Source of the DNA: Candidatus Solibacter usitatus
GTDB taxonomy: Bacteria; Acidobacteriota; Terriglobia; Bryobacterales; Bryobacteraceae
Direction of reading: 5' to 3'
Assembly: GCA_016191645.1 (NCBI GenBank)
Contig: JACPVQ010000119.1
Location: forward strand, 1-43,188
Length of the DNA stretch: 43,188 nt
A program made the position numbers and the translations under genes. Under the pieces are notes generated by a model. That model worked only from the letters and a program-made list of their open reading frames with translations, did not search any database and had not been told where the DNA came from. Each line of letters starts with the position of its first letter. The stretch's first letter is position 1. Of the stretch, positions 18,205-26,584 are shown in pieces.

Positions 18205-19128
18205 ATGCATAACGTTGTCATTCTTGGATCCGGCTGTGCCGGCAATACCGCGGCCATCTACACGGCGCGCGCCAATTTGAAACCGCTGGTCATTACCGGC
18301 CACGAGCCTGGTGGACAACTTTCCATCACCTCATTGGTGGAAAACTTTCCCGGATTCCCGGAAGGTGTGGATGGTCCCGAACTAGTGGAGAGAATGAAGC
18401 AACAAGCGCAGCACTTCGGCGCGGAATATCGCGACGGGTCGGCGCAAGTGGCCGATCTTTCGAAGCGTCCGTTCCGCCTCAGCGTGGAAGGGGAGTGGAT
18501 CGAGACACGCACGTTGATTGTTGCCACCGGGGCATCCGCGCGCTGGCTTGGCTTGGAATCGGAACAAAAACTGATCGGCAAGGGAGTCAGTTCCTGCGCC
18601 ACGTGCGATGGGTTTTTCTTCCGCGACAAAAACATCATGGTGGTGGGTGGGGGCGATTCGGCGATGGAAGAATCGCTGTTTCTCACGCGTTTCGGCCGTG
18701 AGGTCACGCTGGTTCATCGCCGCGATCAGTTTCGCGCATCGAAGATCATGCTGGACCGTGCCATGGCTCATCCGAAACTGAAGATGGTCACGAATTCGGT
18801 GATCGACGAAGTTTACGATGTGAGCAAGGGAGAGGTTTCGGGCGTAAGGCTGCGCAACCTGGTTACGGGCGAAGCGCATGACCAGGCGGTCGACGGCCTG
18901 TTTATCGCGATTGGCCACATCCCCAACACCAAGCCGTTCGCCGGTCAATTGGATTTGGATCCCGACGGCTACATCCTTTCCAAAGGCGGCGCGCGGACGA
19001 ATATCACCGGAGTCTTCCACGCCGGGGATGTGCAGGATCGAACCTATCGTCAGGCGATCACCGCGTCGGGCGCCGGTTGCATGGCGGCGATGGAAGCGGA
19101 GAAGTTTCTGGAACACGAAGGCCACTAA
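18205..19128 (+). CDS. trxB: thioredoxin reductase
   Basis: A 307-residue FAD- and NADPH-dependent disulfide reductase that keeps thioredoxin reduced in the cytoplasm. It has the FAD-binding N-terminus GSGCAGNTAAIYTARANL (residues 8-25), the redox-active CATC at C131/C134, the NADPH loop GGGDSAMEE near 147, HRRDQFRAS, and a C-terminal FAD segment GVFHAGDV. In the first FAD motif the usual GPAG is GCAG, adding a cysteine next to the dinucleotide site. The length is standard. It stands alone, divergent from the peptidase gene and convergent with the MBL gene, with a palindrome-array repeat after its stop. Confidence 0.96.
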   Translation: MHNVVILGSGCAGNTAAIYTARANLKPLVITGHEPGGQLSITSLVENFPGFPEGVDGPELVERMKQQAQHFGAEYRDGSAQVADLSKRPFRLSVEGEWIETRTLIVATGASARWLGLESEQKLIGKGVSSCATCDGFFFRDKNIMVVGGGDSAMEESLFLTRFGREVTLVHRRDQFRASKIMLDRAMAHPKLKMVTNSVIDEVYDVSKGEVSGVRLRNLVTGEAHDQAVDGLFIAIGHIPNTKPFAGQLDLDPDGYILSKGGARTNITGVFHAGDVQDRTYRQAITASGAGCMAAMEAEKFLEHEGH

Positions 19129-19164
19129 CTCACGACTACTCATTTGGGTGCTGCTCTGCCGCTG

Positions 19165-19285
19165 TGTGGGGCAGGTCTCCAGACCTGCGTCGGGATCTCC
19201 AGATCCCGACTGCCGCGGAGATTCCGATTCCCTCCGGCAGAGCCGGTCTGGAGACCGCCTCGCGGGTCTGGAGACCCACCCCACA
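19165..19285. repeat. palindrome-array dispersed repeat, copy 2
   Basis: Same design as the copy at 69-197: TGTGGGGC at the left end, CCCCACA at the right, and consecutive hairpins at 19171-19188, 19189-19210, 19244-19257 and 19264-19277. The core is TCTCCAGA in the left half and TCTGGAGA in the right half. It fills the gap between the convergent trxB and MBL genes, and its right end abuts the MBL stop codon (19286-19288). The middle differs from copy 1, while the ends and flanking hairpins are conserved, as in a mobile or repeatedly copied element. Confidence 0.8.
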
Positions 19286-20230
19286 TTAGCGCGGGGGAAA
19301 ATCGAAGCGCATGCCGTCGGCTGCAAGCACAATCTTGCCGGCAAAAGCTTCCGCCACGCCGCGCAGGAACACCTTCTGGTGCGCCTCATCGCGCAGCGGA
19401 GGAACAATGTGCGTCAACACCAGAGTCTCCACCTTCGCCGACGCCGCTGTCTCCGCGGCTTCCACGGGAGTAGCGTGATACGTGACAATGTCACGGGCCA
19501 TCTTTCCCTGACGCTTTTGACCCATTCCCTCCGCCATCGCCGCCGCGGCGAGAATCATATCCTTTGATAGAGCATCGTGGATCAGCAGATCCGCGCGCGC
19601 GGCGTTCTTTTCCACTTCTTTCGATTTCGAGGTGTCGCCCGTGATCACAACTTTCCGTCCGCGATACTCGATGCGATATCCAAAGGCCGCTGTGATCGGA
19701 TGGTGGTTGACGGGAAACGCAAACACACGCACTCCGCTCCGGTCGAAAACCGGCTGATCGGAATTGGCCGCGGTTGCTTTCGCTTTGGCCCCGGCGGGCG
19801 GCATCCATTGCGCGCTGTGATGTTCGGTGCGATAACCGGCGTCCAAAGAGTAGGCGGCCTGAAACCCGGCGACTACTTTGTCCGCTCCCGGCGGGCCAAA
19901 CACATCCAACGGCTGCGCGCGTCCCGCGGCCCAACTCATCGTGATGGCCTCGCCCAAGTCGCCGATGTGGTCGGAGTGGAAATGAGTAAGAAAAACAGCG
20001 CTGAGATTAGCCAAGGGCAACTGCGTCAACCCGGCTTTACGCCACGATCCAGGCCCGATATCGAATAACAGGAACTCACCGTTAGCGATGATGGCCGTAC
20101 ATGCGGAGGCGCGCTGCGGATCGGGCAGAGGCGATCCTGTTCCGCATAGCACCACATGCAATTGCCCATCCTTCAGCATGGTCTGCGCGGGAGCGCAGAT
20201 TACCGCCAGTGCGAACAAAATCGCTCTCAC
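19286..20230 (-). CDS. secreted MBL-fold metallohydrolase
   Basis: A 314-residue protein of the RNase Z/arylsulfatase-like branch of the metallo-beta-lactamase fold. After a signal peptide (about residues 1-16, ending in APAQT) come LCGTGSPLPDPQR, the zinc motif HFHSDHIGDL, a second histidine region NHHPITAAFGYRI, GDTSKSKEVEKNA with a metal-bridging aspartate, and a late histidine in LTHIVPP. The substrate is unknown; the signal peptide argues for periplasmic hydrolysis rather than tRNA processing. It starts with GTG overlapping the upstream gene stop as GTGA, so it is the last gene of the lutA-to-MBL string. Confidence 0.85.
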   Translation of the reverse strand: MRAILFALAVICAPAQTMLKDGQLHVVLCGTGSPLPDPQRASACTAIIANGEFLLFDIGPGSWRKAGLTQLPLANLSAVFLTHFHSDHIGDLGEAITMSWAAGRAQPLDVFGPPGADKVVAGFQAAYSLDAGYRTEHHSAQWMPPAGAKAKATAANSDQPVFDRSGVRVFAFPVNHHPITAAFGYRIEYRGRKVVITGDTSKSKEVEKNAARADLLIHDALSKDMILAAAAMAEGMGQKRQGKMARDIVTYHATPVEAAETAASAKVETLVLTHIVPPLRDEAHQKVFLRGVAEAFAGKIVLAADGMRFDFPPR

Positions 20231-21084
20231 CGGCCTTCTTCCTCCTCGAGCGGACGTTCGTTTTCGAGCAGGTCGAAGATCTGCTGGACAGCGTCCAATG
20301 GCGGCCCCATCATCGCGTCTTCTTTCAGCTCCAGCATCAACGGATATTGACCGGCGCGTGAGCGAAGCAATTGCATGGTGTTGCGCCAGTCGATGCTGCC
20401 GCCGGGATTCAAGAACGGGAACAGATGACGATCGTGGACGCCGTCGTTATCGTGCACATGCGTGGATCGAATGCGATCGCGCATGATCTGAAACGCCGCT
20501 TCCACGCCCTCATTCATATGAGCGTGACCCGTGTCGAGGCAAAAACCAAGGTCGAGGTGCGTGATCTCCAGAAATTGCACTAGGCGTTCCGCGCTCGAAA
20601 GCTGATTGGGAATGTTCTCCAACAGGATCTCCACGCCACGGTGGCGGGCGAAGACGCTCAACTCCTCCAACGCCGTGAATGCGGCGTCCACTTTGCGCAT
20701 GTCGAACTCTTCCGCTCCCACGCCGATGTGCTGAATGAGAAACCGGAACGGGATCGTCTCGGCTATATCCAACGCGCGCTTGATCTCATCCACCATGGGA
20801 AGGCGCTTCGATTTCACAGGCTCGGTAATGGTGATCACCGCGTTGGGACCGGATTTTCCGGAGCAATCGTCGCTATACATCGGCGAATGCAGGGAATGAA
20901 GCCGCATCGGAGAATCGTGGAACCAGTTGGCCAATTCAGCGATTTGCGCCTTGTTCTGATAATCCAGATGCTGGCGCGCGCAAAACAGTTCCACGGCGGG
21001 AATGGACGCACCCCAAATTCTATCTAGCATCGCCGTGGTCAAACGATGGTTGATGAACAGGTGCGTGGACAGTGCGTGAAACAT
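20227..21084 (-). CDS. sugar phosphate isomerase/epimerase-like TIM barrel
   Basis: A 285-residue protein of the xylose-isomerase-like TIM-barrel superfamily (AP endonuclease 2/EndoIV type). Metal-ligand regions are visible: ILLENIPNQ, LDLGFCLDTGHAHMNEG, STHVHDNDGVHDRH and a late LMLELKE. An earlier in-frame start 12 codons upstream would overlap the GGT gene; the ATG MFHALSTHLF, 7 bases past that stop, is preferred. The substrate cannot be read from sequence; family members act on keto sugars, inosose or related compounds. It overlaps the MBL gene by 4 bases. Confidence 0.82.
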   Translation of the reverse strand: MFHALSTHLFINHRLTTAMLDRIWGASIPAVELFCARQHLDYQNKAQIAELANWFHDSPMRLHSLHSPMYSDDCSGKSGPNAVITITEPVKSKRLPMVDEIKRALDIAETIPFRFLIQHIGVGAEEFDMRKVDAAFTALEELSVFARHRGVEILLENIPNQLSSAERLVQFLEITHLDLGFCLDTGHAHMNEGVEAAFQIMRDRIRSTHVHDNDGVHDRHLFPFLNPGGSIDWRNTMQLLRSRAGQYPLMLELKEDAMMGPPLDAVQQIFDLLENERPLEEEEGR

Positions 21085-21091
21085 GCTTCGA

Positions 21092-22750
21092 CTAGTATCC
21101 GGAGGCTTTTCCGTTCCCACGGCGGTCCGTTCCTCCCGCCAACCAATCTTTCTCCACTTGAATGGCGTGCACTAGAGACACGTCGGTGATGTCGTTCACG
21201 GAGTGGCCTCGCGCCTTCAACAACGCGATGGTGTCGGGCGAAAAACCCTTTTCCAGACTCAGCGTGTCGGGCATCCATTGATGATGGAAGCGCGGAGCGT
21301 CAATGGCGTCCTGCACGTTCATTTTGAAATCGACGATGTTTAGGATCACCTGCAAAACGCCGTTGATAATGCGTCCGCCGCCGGGCGCTCCCAGAACCAG
21401 AAACAGCTTGCCATCCTTGGTGAGGATGGTTGGAGTCATCGACGACAGCGGGCGTTTCCGCGGCTGGATGGCGTTGGCTTCTCCTTGCACCAGGCCAAAC
21501 AGGTTCGGCTCGCCGGGCTTGGCCGAAAAATCGTCCATTTCGTTGTTCATCAAAAAGCCAAGTCCGGGAATGGTAACTCCACTGCCATAGCTGCCGTTCA
21601 AAGTGTAGGTGAGCGCGACGGCATTCCCCTGCGCATCGACAATGGAAAAATGCGTTGTTTCGCCGCTCTCATAGGCGGGCGGATTGCCGGGGCGGATTTC
21701 CTGTGAAGTAGACGCGCGATCGGAATGAATGCTCGCGCGCTGCTTGTCGATGTAGGCGCGGCTGAGAAGCCCGGACAGAGGGACTTTGTGAAAATCGGGA
21801 TCGGCCACGTACTCGCTGCGGTCGGCGTAGAAGCGACGCATGGTCTCGGCCACATAATGGATGGCGGCAGCCGAACCCGCGCCGTGCTTTTCGTAGCCGG
21901 AGGGCTCCAGCATCGCCATCATCTGAAGAATGCCGATTCCGCCTGAGCTGGGCGGAGGAGCGGTGATGATCTGGTAGCCGCGATAGGAACCGTTGATGGG
22001 CTTGCGGATCGCGGTGCGATAGTTTTTGAGATCCTCCAACGTGATGACGCCGCCATTCGCCGCCATCTCCGCCGCCAGTTTCTTTGCGGTCGCGCCTTCG
22101 TAGAATTCCGTAGCGCCGTTGCGGGCAATTCGCTCCAACGTTCGTGCCAGCTCCGGTTGCCGGAAGGTGTCCCCCGCCTCGTAGTAGGCGCCTTCGCGAA
22201 GATAGATGCGCTTCGACTCCGAAAATTGCCCAAGAAGTTTCGACGCCGAACGAAGCGAGCGGGCAAGATGATAGGAAACACGGAATCCGTTCGCCAACTT
22301 CACGGAAGGCGCAACAAGTTCCGCCCAGGGTTTCGAGCCGTACTTTTTATGCGCGGTTTCCAGACCGTGGACGGTGCCCGGAACGCCCGGCGCGCGCCAT
22401 CCGGCCAGACTGTCCCTGGTCAACTTGCCGGAAGCATCCAGGTACATGTCGCGCGAGGCTTTTTCCGGCGCTCGCTCGCGAAAATCGTAGAAAACGCTCT
22501 CCCCCGATGCCGTTCGCAGCAGCAGGAATCCGCCGCCGCCCAGGTTGCCCGCGTTGGGATACGTGGCGGCAAGAGCGAAGGCCACGGCGACCGCGGCGTC
22601 CATAGCATTGCCGCCGGATTGCAACACCGCCGCGCCAACGTCGGACGCGTTCGGTTCCTGCGCCACCACCATCGCCTTGCGCTCGCGCACAGGGTGATCG
22701 GCGAACAGTGTGAAAGCAAAAAGAAGAAGGGCAGCCAGAATGCGGTGCAT
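21092..22750 (-). CDS. ggt: gamma-glutamyltransferase
   Basis: A 552-residue periplasmic gamma-glutamyltranspeptidase precursor that cleaves glutathione and related gamma-glutamyl compounds. A signal peptide (MHRILAALLLFAFTLFA) precedes the large-subunit region with GGNAMDAAVAVAFAL and GNLGGGGFLL. The self-cleavage/nucleophile site is T365 in SGETTHFSIVD, which starts the small subunit. The substrate-binding RPLSSMTPTIL and GAPGGGRIING follow. All catalytic parts are present. TACAAT lies 6 bases before the ATG, so it may have its own leaderless start inside the operon, besides read-through from the barrel gene 16 bases upstream. Confidence 0.95.
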   Translation of the reverse strand: MHRILAALLLFAFTLFADHPVRERKAMVVAQEPNASDVGAAVLQSGGNAMDAAVAVAFALAATYPNAGNLGGGGFLLLRTASGESVFYDFRERAPEKASRDMYLDASGKLTRDSLAGWRAPGVPGTVHGLETAHKKYGSKPWAELVAPSVKLANGFRVSYHLARSLRSASKLLGQFSESKRIYLREGAYYEAGDTFRQPELARTLERIARNGATEFYEGATAKKLAAEMAANGGVITLEDLKNYRTAIRKPINGSYRGYQIITAPPPSSGGIGILQMMAMLEPSGYEKHGAGSAAAIHYVAETMRRFYADRSEYVADPDFHKVPLSGLLSRAYIDKQRASIHSDRASTSQEIRPGNPPAYESGETTHFSIVDAQGNAVALTYTLNGSYGSGVTIPGLGFLMNNEMDDFSAKPGEPNLFGLVQGEANAIQPRKRPLSSMTPTILTKDGKLFLVLGAPGGGRIINGVLQVILNIVDFKMNVQDAIDAPRFHHQWMPDTLSLEKGFSPDTIALLKARGHSVNDITDVSLVHAIQVEKDWLAGGTDRRGNGKASGY

Positions 22751-22756
22751 CCTTGG

Positions 22757-22762
22757 ATTGTA
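22757..22762 (-). promoter_or_regulatory. -10-like TACAAT directly before ggt
   Basis: The hexamer TACAAT stands 6 bases upstream of the ggt ATG on the minus strand. No convincing -35 box is seen, but the position fits leaderless transcription, and the same arrangement recurs at other starts in the window. Confidence 0.4.
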
Positions 22763-22766
22763 GCGA

Positions 22767-23366
22767 TTAAATGATAATGCCGAAACCGATAGTGACTTCG
22801 TTCACCTTCAGAAGACCGGAGCGATTCTGCAAAAAACCGAATGGCTTGCCGTTCTGAAATTGGTGAAAATCCATGCGCATGGTGAACATGGCGTTGAGGC
22901 GAAACTTAATCCCGCCACCGTAGTTGAAACCGACTTTCGTACTCGCTCCACCTGAGGTCACGCTGGTGCCCGGAGGCGCGTAGCTGTTGAAATGCCCGCC
23001 GCCCGCTACGAAAGGCCTCACGCGCGATCCGTCCTTGGTGGCATACGCGAGCATATTGAATAAGCCTTGATGCACTGCCATTCCCGCCATTTGATTGGCC
23101 GTCAAATTGATGAGTTGCGTTCGATTGTAGGAGTAGCCGAACTCCTGGCCAAGATAACGCCACGAGTTCAAGGTGCCGCGGAATCCGATTTGCCAGCCGT
23201 TGTCCAGCTTGTAGGCCGAAGAACTGGCGGTATCGACTAACGTTCCCAGATTCGGATTTTGCATCTTCATGACGCCGCCCGTCACAGCGACCTCCAAACT
23301 CTGCGCGGAAGCGAATGCGGCGAAGGACAGCGCGACAAGGAGTAGGCGGGCGGGGAGCATCTTCAT
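22767..23366 (-). CDS. outer-membrane beta-barrel protein
   Basis: A 199-residue protein with a clear signal peptide (MKMLPARLLLVALSFAAFASA) followed by alternating amphipathic strands such as WQIGFRGTLNSWRYLGQEFG, VGFNYGGGIKFRL and VTIGFGIII. This is the pattern of small OmpA/OmpW-like eight-stranded barrels. Function is unknown; it may be a structural or permeability protein. It lies 6 bases after lutC and 16 before ggt, so it is probably co-transcribed with the lactate-oxidation genes. It lacks a C-terminal aromatic residue. Confidence 0.75.
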   Translation of the reverse strand: MKMLPARLLLVALSFAAFASAQSLEVAVTGGVMKMQNPNLGTLVDTASSSAYKLDNGWQIGFRGTLNSWRYLGQEFGYSYNRTQLINLTANQMAGMAVHQGLFNMLAYATKDGSRVRPFVAGGGHFNSYAPPGTSVTSGGASTKVGFNYGGGIKFRLNAMFTMRMDFHQFQNGKPFGFLQNRSGLLKVNEVTIGFGIII

Positions 23367-23372
23367 TCGGAG

Positions 23373-24014
23373 TTATTCCTGTTCTAACACGATCACGTGC
23401 ACCACACGGGGACCATGTACGCCGCGCACTAGAATCATCTCGATATCCGCACTGCGCGAAGGACCAGTGATGATTACCAGTGACGAGGTATCCCCGGCGG
23501 GCAAAGGAACTTTTGAAAAAAGTTCATCGAGCCCCGTGATCAACAGGCCCAGCGGCAGCAGTGCGATGTGCACGGGTGGAAGCAGCGATAAAAGGCGGGC
23601 TTCCGTGGAAGAGCGCGTCACCAGCGATCCTGTTTCGGCAAGGCCGAAATCCGCCGTGGTGATTCCGAACGGCGCAGTGGCGCAAGCCGCGCGCAGCGAC
23701 CCTTCATCGCCATGTCCGCTCGAAACGCCTTGTAACCGCGTGATTCCCGCTTGCTCAAGCAAAGGAGCATTCGACGCCACCGCGCCTTCCGTGCCAATCA
23801 ACCCCGCTACGATATCGCGTGCCTCATCGCGCGACGCAGCCAGATGTACTTTGCCGCCGACCGCTTCCAGCCGCTCCGTGAACAGCGAAACGCGCGACGC
23901 AACGGCAATCTCGGGAATGCGTATGCGCGCAGGCGGGGCAGCCGCCGGCGGTTGTCCTGCCGTTCGCCCTAGCGCCGTTTGAACATTCTGCAGAATCTCT
24001 TCGCGCGCCGTCAT
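23373..24014 (-). CDS. lutC: L-lactate utilisation protein LutC-like
   Basis: A 213-residue protein of the LUD/DUF162 family (LutC/YkgG), the third component of the LutABC lactate oxidation system. The family core GITTADFGLAETGSLV stands near residue 125, and the C-terminal half has SSLVIITGPSRSADIEMILV with VRGVHGP at the end. The start MTAREEILQ overlaps the lutB stop as ATGA; the longer in-frame extension is the out-of-frame reading of lutB. The N-terminal linker is rich in alanine and proline. Confidence 0.92.
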   Translation of the reverse strand: MTAREEILQNVQTALGRTAGQPPAAAPPARIRIPEIAVASRVSLFTERLEAVGGKVHLAASRDEARDIVAGLIGTEGAVASNAPLLEQAGITRLQGVSSGHGDEGSLRAACATAPFGITTADFGLAETGSLVTRSSTEARLLSLLPPVHIALLPLGLLITGLDELFSKVPLPAGDTSSLVIITGPSRSADIEMILVRGVHGPRVVHVIVLEQE

Positions 24015-25423
24015 GAGGAAGCCTTTTTTCTGCCACTCCACTGGTCGCGGAAGCTCTTCCGCGCAGGAAGCGGAACTTCGCGTACCTTGCCCCACTTCGC
24101 GCCGGGGCCAAGCGAAGTGATTCCCGGAATGCGCGCCAGAAGACCGGCAATTCGCGAGCCGATTGTGTAGAGCCTCGGCCGCCGCATCACCCACGCGTAG
24201 GCGCGAAAGGCGAAGCGCTCCAGTGGGCTGCCTGCTTCGCCGCCGCGCTTCTCAGCTACCTCGTGGCGAAGATCGAGCAGGATCTTCGGGATGTCGATCT
24301 TAACCGGACAGACTTCGGCGCAAGCGCCGCACAGGCTGGAGGCAAAGGGAAGCCACGGGTCTTTTTCGATCCCCGCATACTGCGGCGTAATGATGGCGCC
24401 GATGGGGCCTGAGTACGCCCCAGGATAGTTGTGCCCGCCAATCTTGCGATACACGGGACAGGCATTGAGACATGCGCCGCATCGGATGCAATACAGCGAT
24501 TCGCGCCGCTCCGGATTCGCCAGCAGCTTCGTACGCCCGTTGTCCATGAGAACAACGTAGAACTCCTCAGGCCCGTCGGTTTCGCCTTGCCGCCGCGGTC
24601 CCGAAAGAAACGAAGTGTAGACGCTGAGCAGTTGTCCCGTTCCGCTGCGCGCCAGCAGTTTCAGAAAAACCGCCAGATCCTGCGCGCGCGGAATCATCTT
24701 TTCAATCCCCACAACCGCAATGTGAATCTTCGGCGCGGTGGTGCACAACCGGGCGTTGCCTTCATTTTCGATAATGCTGACGGCTCCGGAATCCGCCACC
24801 AGAAAATTGCCGCCGCTGATGCCGATGCCCGCCGCCAAAAACTTCTCGCGCAAGGTTCGCCGCGCCACCATCGCCTGATCTTCGGGGATATCCGACACCT
24901 GCAAATTCAGGCTCTTCGCCAGAATCTGCCCGACGTCCTGACGTGTCAGGTGAACCGCCGGCGCGACAATGTGATACGGCCGGTCGTGCGCCAGTTGGAT
25001 AATGTACTCTCCCAGATCCGTTTCCACGGTCTCCAAATGGTGATGTTCCAAGCGATCGTTGAGGTGAATCTCCTCGGTGGTCATCGACTTCGATTTCACC
25101 AGCATCTTCACGCCGCGCTCTTTTGCGAGATTGAGAATGAAATCCGCGACTTCGTTGCCGTCGCGCGCGTAAATCACCTTGCCGCCGTGCGCGATTACGT
25201 TTCGCTCAAATTCCTGCAGGTAGTGATCAAGATTCTCCAGCGCGTGCTTTTTGATTTGATGCGCCTGCTCGCGCAATTCCTGATACTCCGGAAGAGCCTC
25301 GATGGAGACTACTTCACTGCGCTTCTCTTTCAAGCGGGCAGTGGCGGAGTAGACCGCTTTTTGGATTTTCGCGTCGGCAACCGTCTCGCGGATCTTTTGC
25401 GCTTGTTCGATTTGGATCAGCAT
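24011..25423 (-). CDS. lutB: iron-sulfur protein LutB (lactate utilisation)
   Basis: A 470-residue LutB/YkgF-type protein that oxidises L-lactate to pyruvate together with LutA and LutC. The N-terminal LUD-like domain includes VKSKSMTTEEIHLN and GISGGNFLVADSGAVSIIEN. The C-terminal part has two 4Fe-4S motifs, CIRCGACLNACPVYRKIGGH and CGACAEVCPVKIDIP, followed by a basic C-terminal tail. The start at MLIQIEQAQKIRE overlaps the end of lutA by 7 bases; the open frame upstream of it runs through lutA in another frame and is not LutB-like. Confidence 0.95.
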   Translation of the reverse strand: MLIQIEQAQKIRETVADAKIQKAVYSATARLKEKRSEVVSIEALPEYQELREQAHQIKKHALENLDHYLQEFERNVIAHGGKVIYARDGNEVADFILNLAKERGVKMLVKSKSMTTEEIHLNDRLEHHHLETVETDLGEYIIQLAHDRPYHIVAPAVHLTRQDVGQILAKSLNLQVSDIPEDQAMVARRTLREKFLAAGIGISGGNFLVADSGAVSIIENEGNARLCTTAPKIHIAVVGIEKMIPRAQDLAVFLKLLARSGTGQLLSVYTSFLSGPRRQGETDGPEEFYVVLMDNGRTKLLANPERRESLYCIRCGACLNACPVYRKIGGHNYPGAYSGPIGAIITPQYAGIEKDPWLPFASSLCGACAEVCPVKIDIPKILLDLRHEVAEKRGGEAGSPLERFAFRAYAWVMRRPRLYTIGSRIAGLLARIPGITSLGPGAKWGKVREVPLPARKSFRDQWSGRKKASS

Positions 25424-26142
25424 GACGCCAGCACTTCCGCCAGATGCATCGTCTTCAGCGGCGCATGGACGCGGTCGATCACGCCTTGCAGCTGCATCAG
25501 GCAGCTGGAATCGATGGAGACCACCGTTGAGGCTCCGGTGGCGATCATCGAATCGATCTTTGTCCGCGCCATGCCGCCCGAGACCTCGGGGAACTTGACG
25601 GAGAATGTTCCTCCGAACCCACAGCACTCCTCAGCTACGTCCATCTCGCGCAATTCCAGCCCTTTCACCTTGCGCAGCAGTTTTCTGGGGCCTTCCTTGA
25701 TCTTCAGCTCACGTAAGGCGTGGCAGCTGTCGTGATAGGTAACAATGCCATCGAAGCGCGCGCCCACGTCGTCCACCTTGGCGACCTCCAAAAGGAATCG
25801 CGAGAATTCCACCACGCGCGGCGCAAGATACTCCGCTTCCTCATACAAATCGGAACCCTTGGGAAACAGGTCGAAAAAATGATGCGTGATCATCGACGTG
25901 CAGGAGCCCGAAGGGACGACGATCCATTCGGCGTCGCGAAAAACGCGAATGAAATGCTCCGCCACTTCGCGGGCCTGCGTGTGATAGCCGCTGTTGAACG
26001 CGGGTTTGCCGCAGCAGGTTTGCGCCTGACGAAACTCCACCTCGTAGCCGAGCCGTTCCAACACTTCCGTCATCGCCATGCCCGTGCGCGGGTAAACCTG
26101 ATCGACGACACATGTGACGAAGAGCGAAACTCGGGCTGCCAT
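25417..26142 (-). CDS. lutA: LutA-type (Fe-S)-binding protein, lactate utilisation
   Basis: First gene of the lut operon, 241 residues, with two cysteine-rich CCG domains: QTCCGKPAFNSGYH near residue 42 and EECCGFGGTFSVKFP near 190, as in LutA/YkgE and heterodisulfide reductase-type subunits. The start MAARVSLFVTC matches the family N-terminus; in-frame residues before it are hydrophobic noise. It is divergent from the gene at 26177, with 34 bases between starts. TACAAT (26159-26154) lies 11 bases upstream of its ATG. Confidence 0.94.
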   Translation of the reverse strand: MAARVSLFVTCVVDQVYPRTGMAMTEVLERLGYEVEFRQAQTCCGKPAFNSGYHTQAREVAEHFIRVFRDAEWIVVPSGSCTSMITHHFFDLFPKGSDLYEEAEYLAPRVVEFSRFLLEVAKVDDVGARFDGIVTYHDSCHALRELKIKEGPRKLLRKVKGLELREMDVAEECCGFGGTFSVKFPEVSGGMARTKIDSMIATGASTVVSIDSSCLMQLQGVIDRVHAPLKTMHLAEVLASC

Positions 26143-26170
26143 TGGAATATCGAATTGTAACAAGTAGAAT
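26142..26170 (+). promoter_or_regulatory. promoter of the Tat-exported cysteine protein
   Basis: TTGGAA (26142-26147) and TAGAAT (26165-26170) are separated by 17 bases on the plus strand. The GTG start at 26177 follows 6 bases later, after GGGAAG. The -35 box overlaps the lutA start codon, so the two divergent genes may interfere. The -35 match is only four of six. Confidence 0.45.
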
Positions 26171-26176
26171 GGGAAG

Positions 26177-26584
26177 GTGACCCGCAGGCAGTTCACAATT
26201 TATCCGGCGCTGGCGGCCCTTCCGGCTCTTGCCACAGCGGCGGAAACGCTGCGCGGACGCCTGAATCAGGATGGCGGCAGCCCCATGCTGCTGCTTCCCG
26301 GCGGCAGAAAAATTCCCTTGAATGGCGATGAGCAAACCAGCGGCGTGCTTCGCGACGCGCGGCTGAAAAATGCCGATTTCGAAATTGCCGGCGGCTACAA
26401 CTCCAGCGGCGAGTTTCAAATTGAGCCCATCCACAAGCGTGGAATGTATGTCTGGAAAGATGGCAAGCGCCTGTTCGTTACCTACTGGTGCGCGGTCTGT
26501 TCCATACGCACCTACACGCCCGGCATCTGTTGGTGCTGTCAGGACGAAACGGCTCTCGATCTGCTCGAAAAGCTCGACACATGA
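26177..26584 (+). CDS. Tat-exported small protein with CxxC...CxCC motif
   Basis: A 135-residue exported protein of unknown function. The N-terminus TRRQFTI followed by an alanine-rich hydrophobic stretch (to about residue 22) looks like a twin-arginine signal peptide. A short beta-rich domain follows, ending in a striking cluster with C105, C108, C118, C120 and C121 (WCAVC..GICWCCQDET). Five cysteines in 17 residues suggest metal or cofactor binding in the envelope, which would explain Tat export of a folded protein; this is inference. I recall similar small proteins in other Acidobacteriota but know no function. It starts with GTG and overlaps the next gene as ATGA, which suggests co-expression with the epimerase. 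Confidence 0.75.
   Translation: MTRRQFTIYPALAALPALATAAETLRGRLNQDGGSPMLLLPGGRKIPLNGDEQTSGVLRDARLKNADFEIAGGYNSSGEFQIEPIHKRGMYVWKDGKRLFVTYWCAVCSIRTYTPGICWCCQDETALDLLEKLDT

Noticed and set aside
19077..19289. Plus-strand ORF across the second palindrome-array repeat
   Set aside because: It translates the palindromes themselves and has no protein-like composition.
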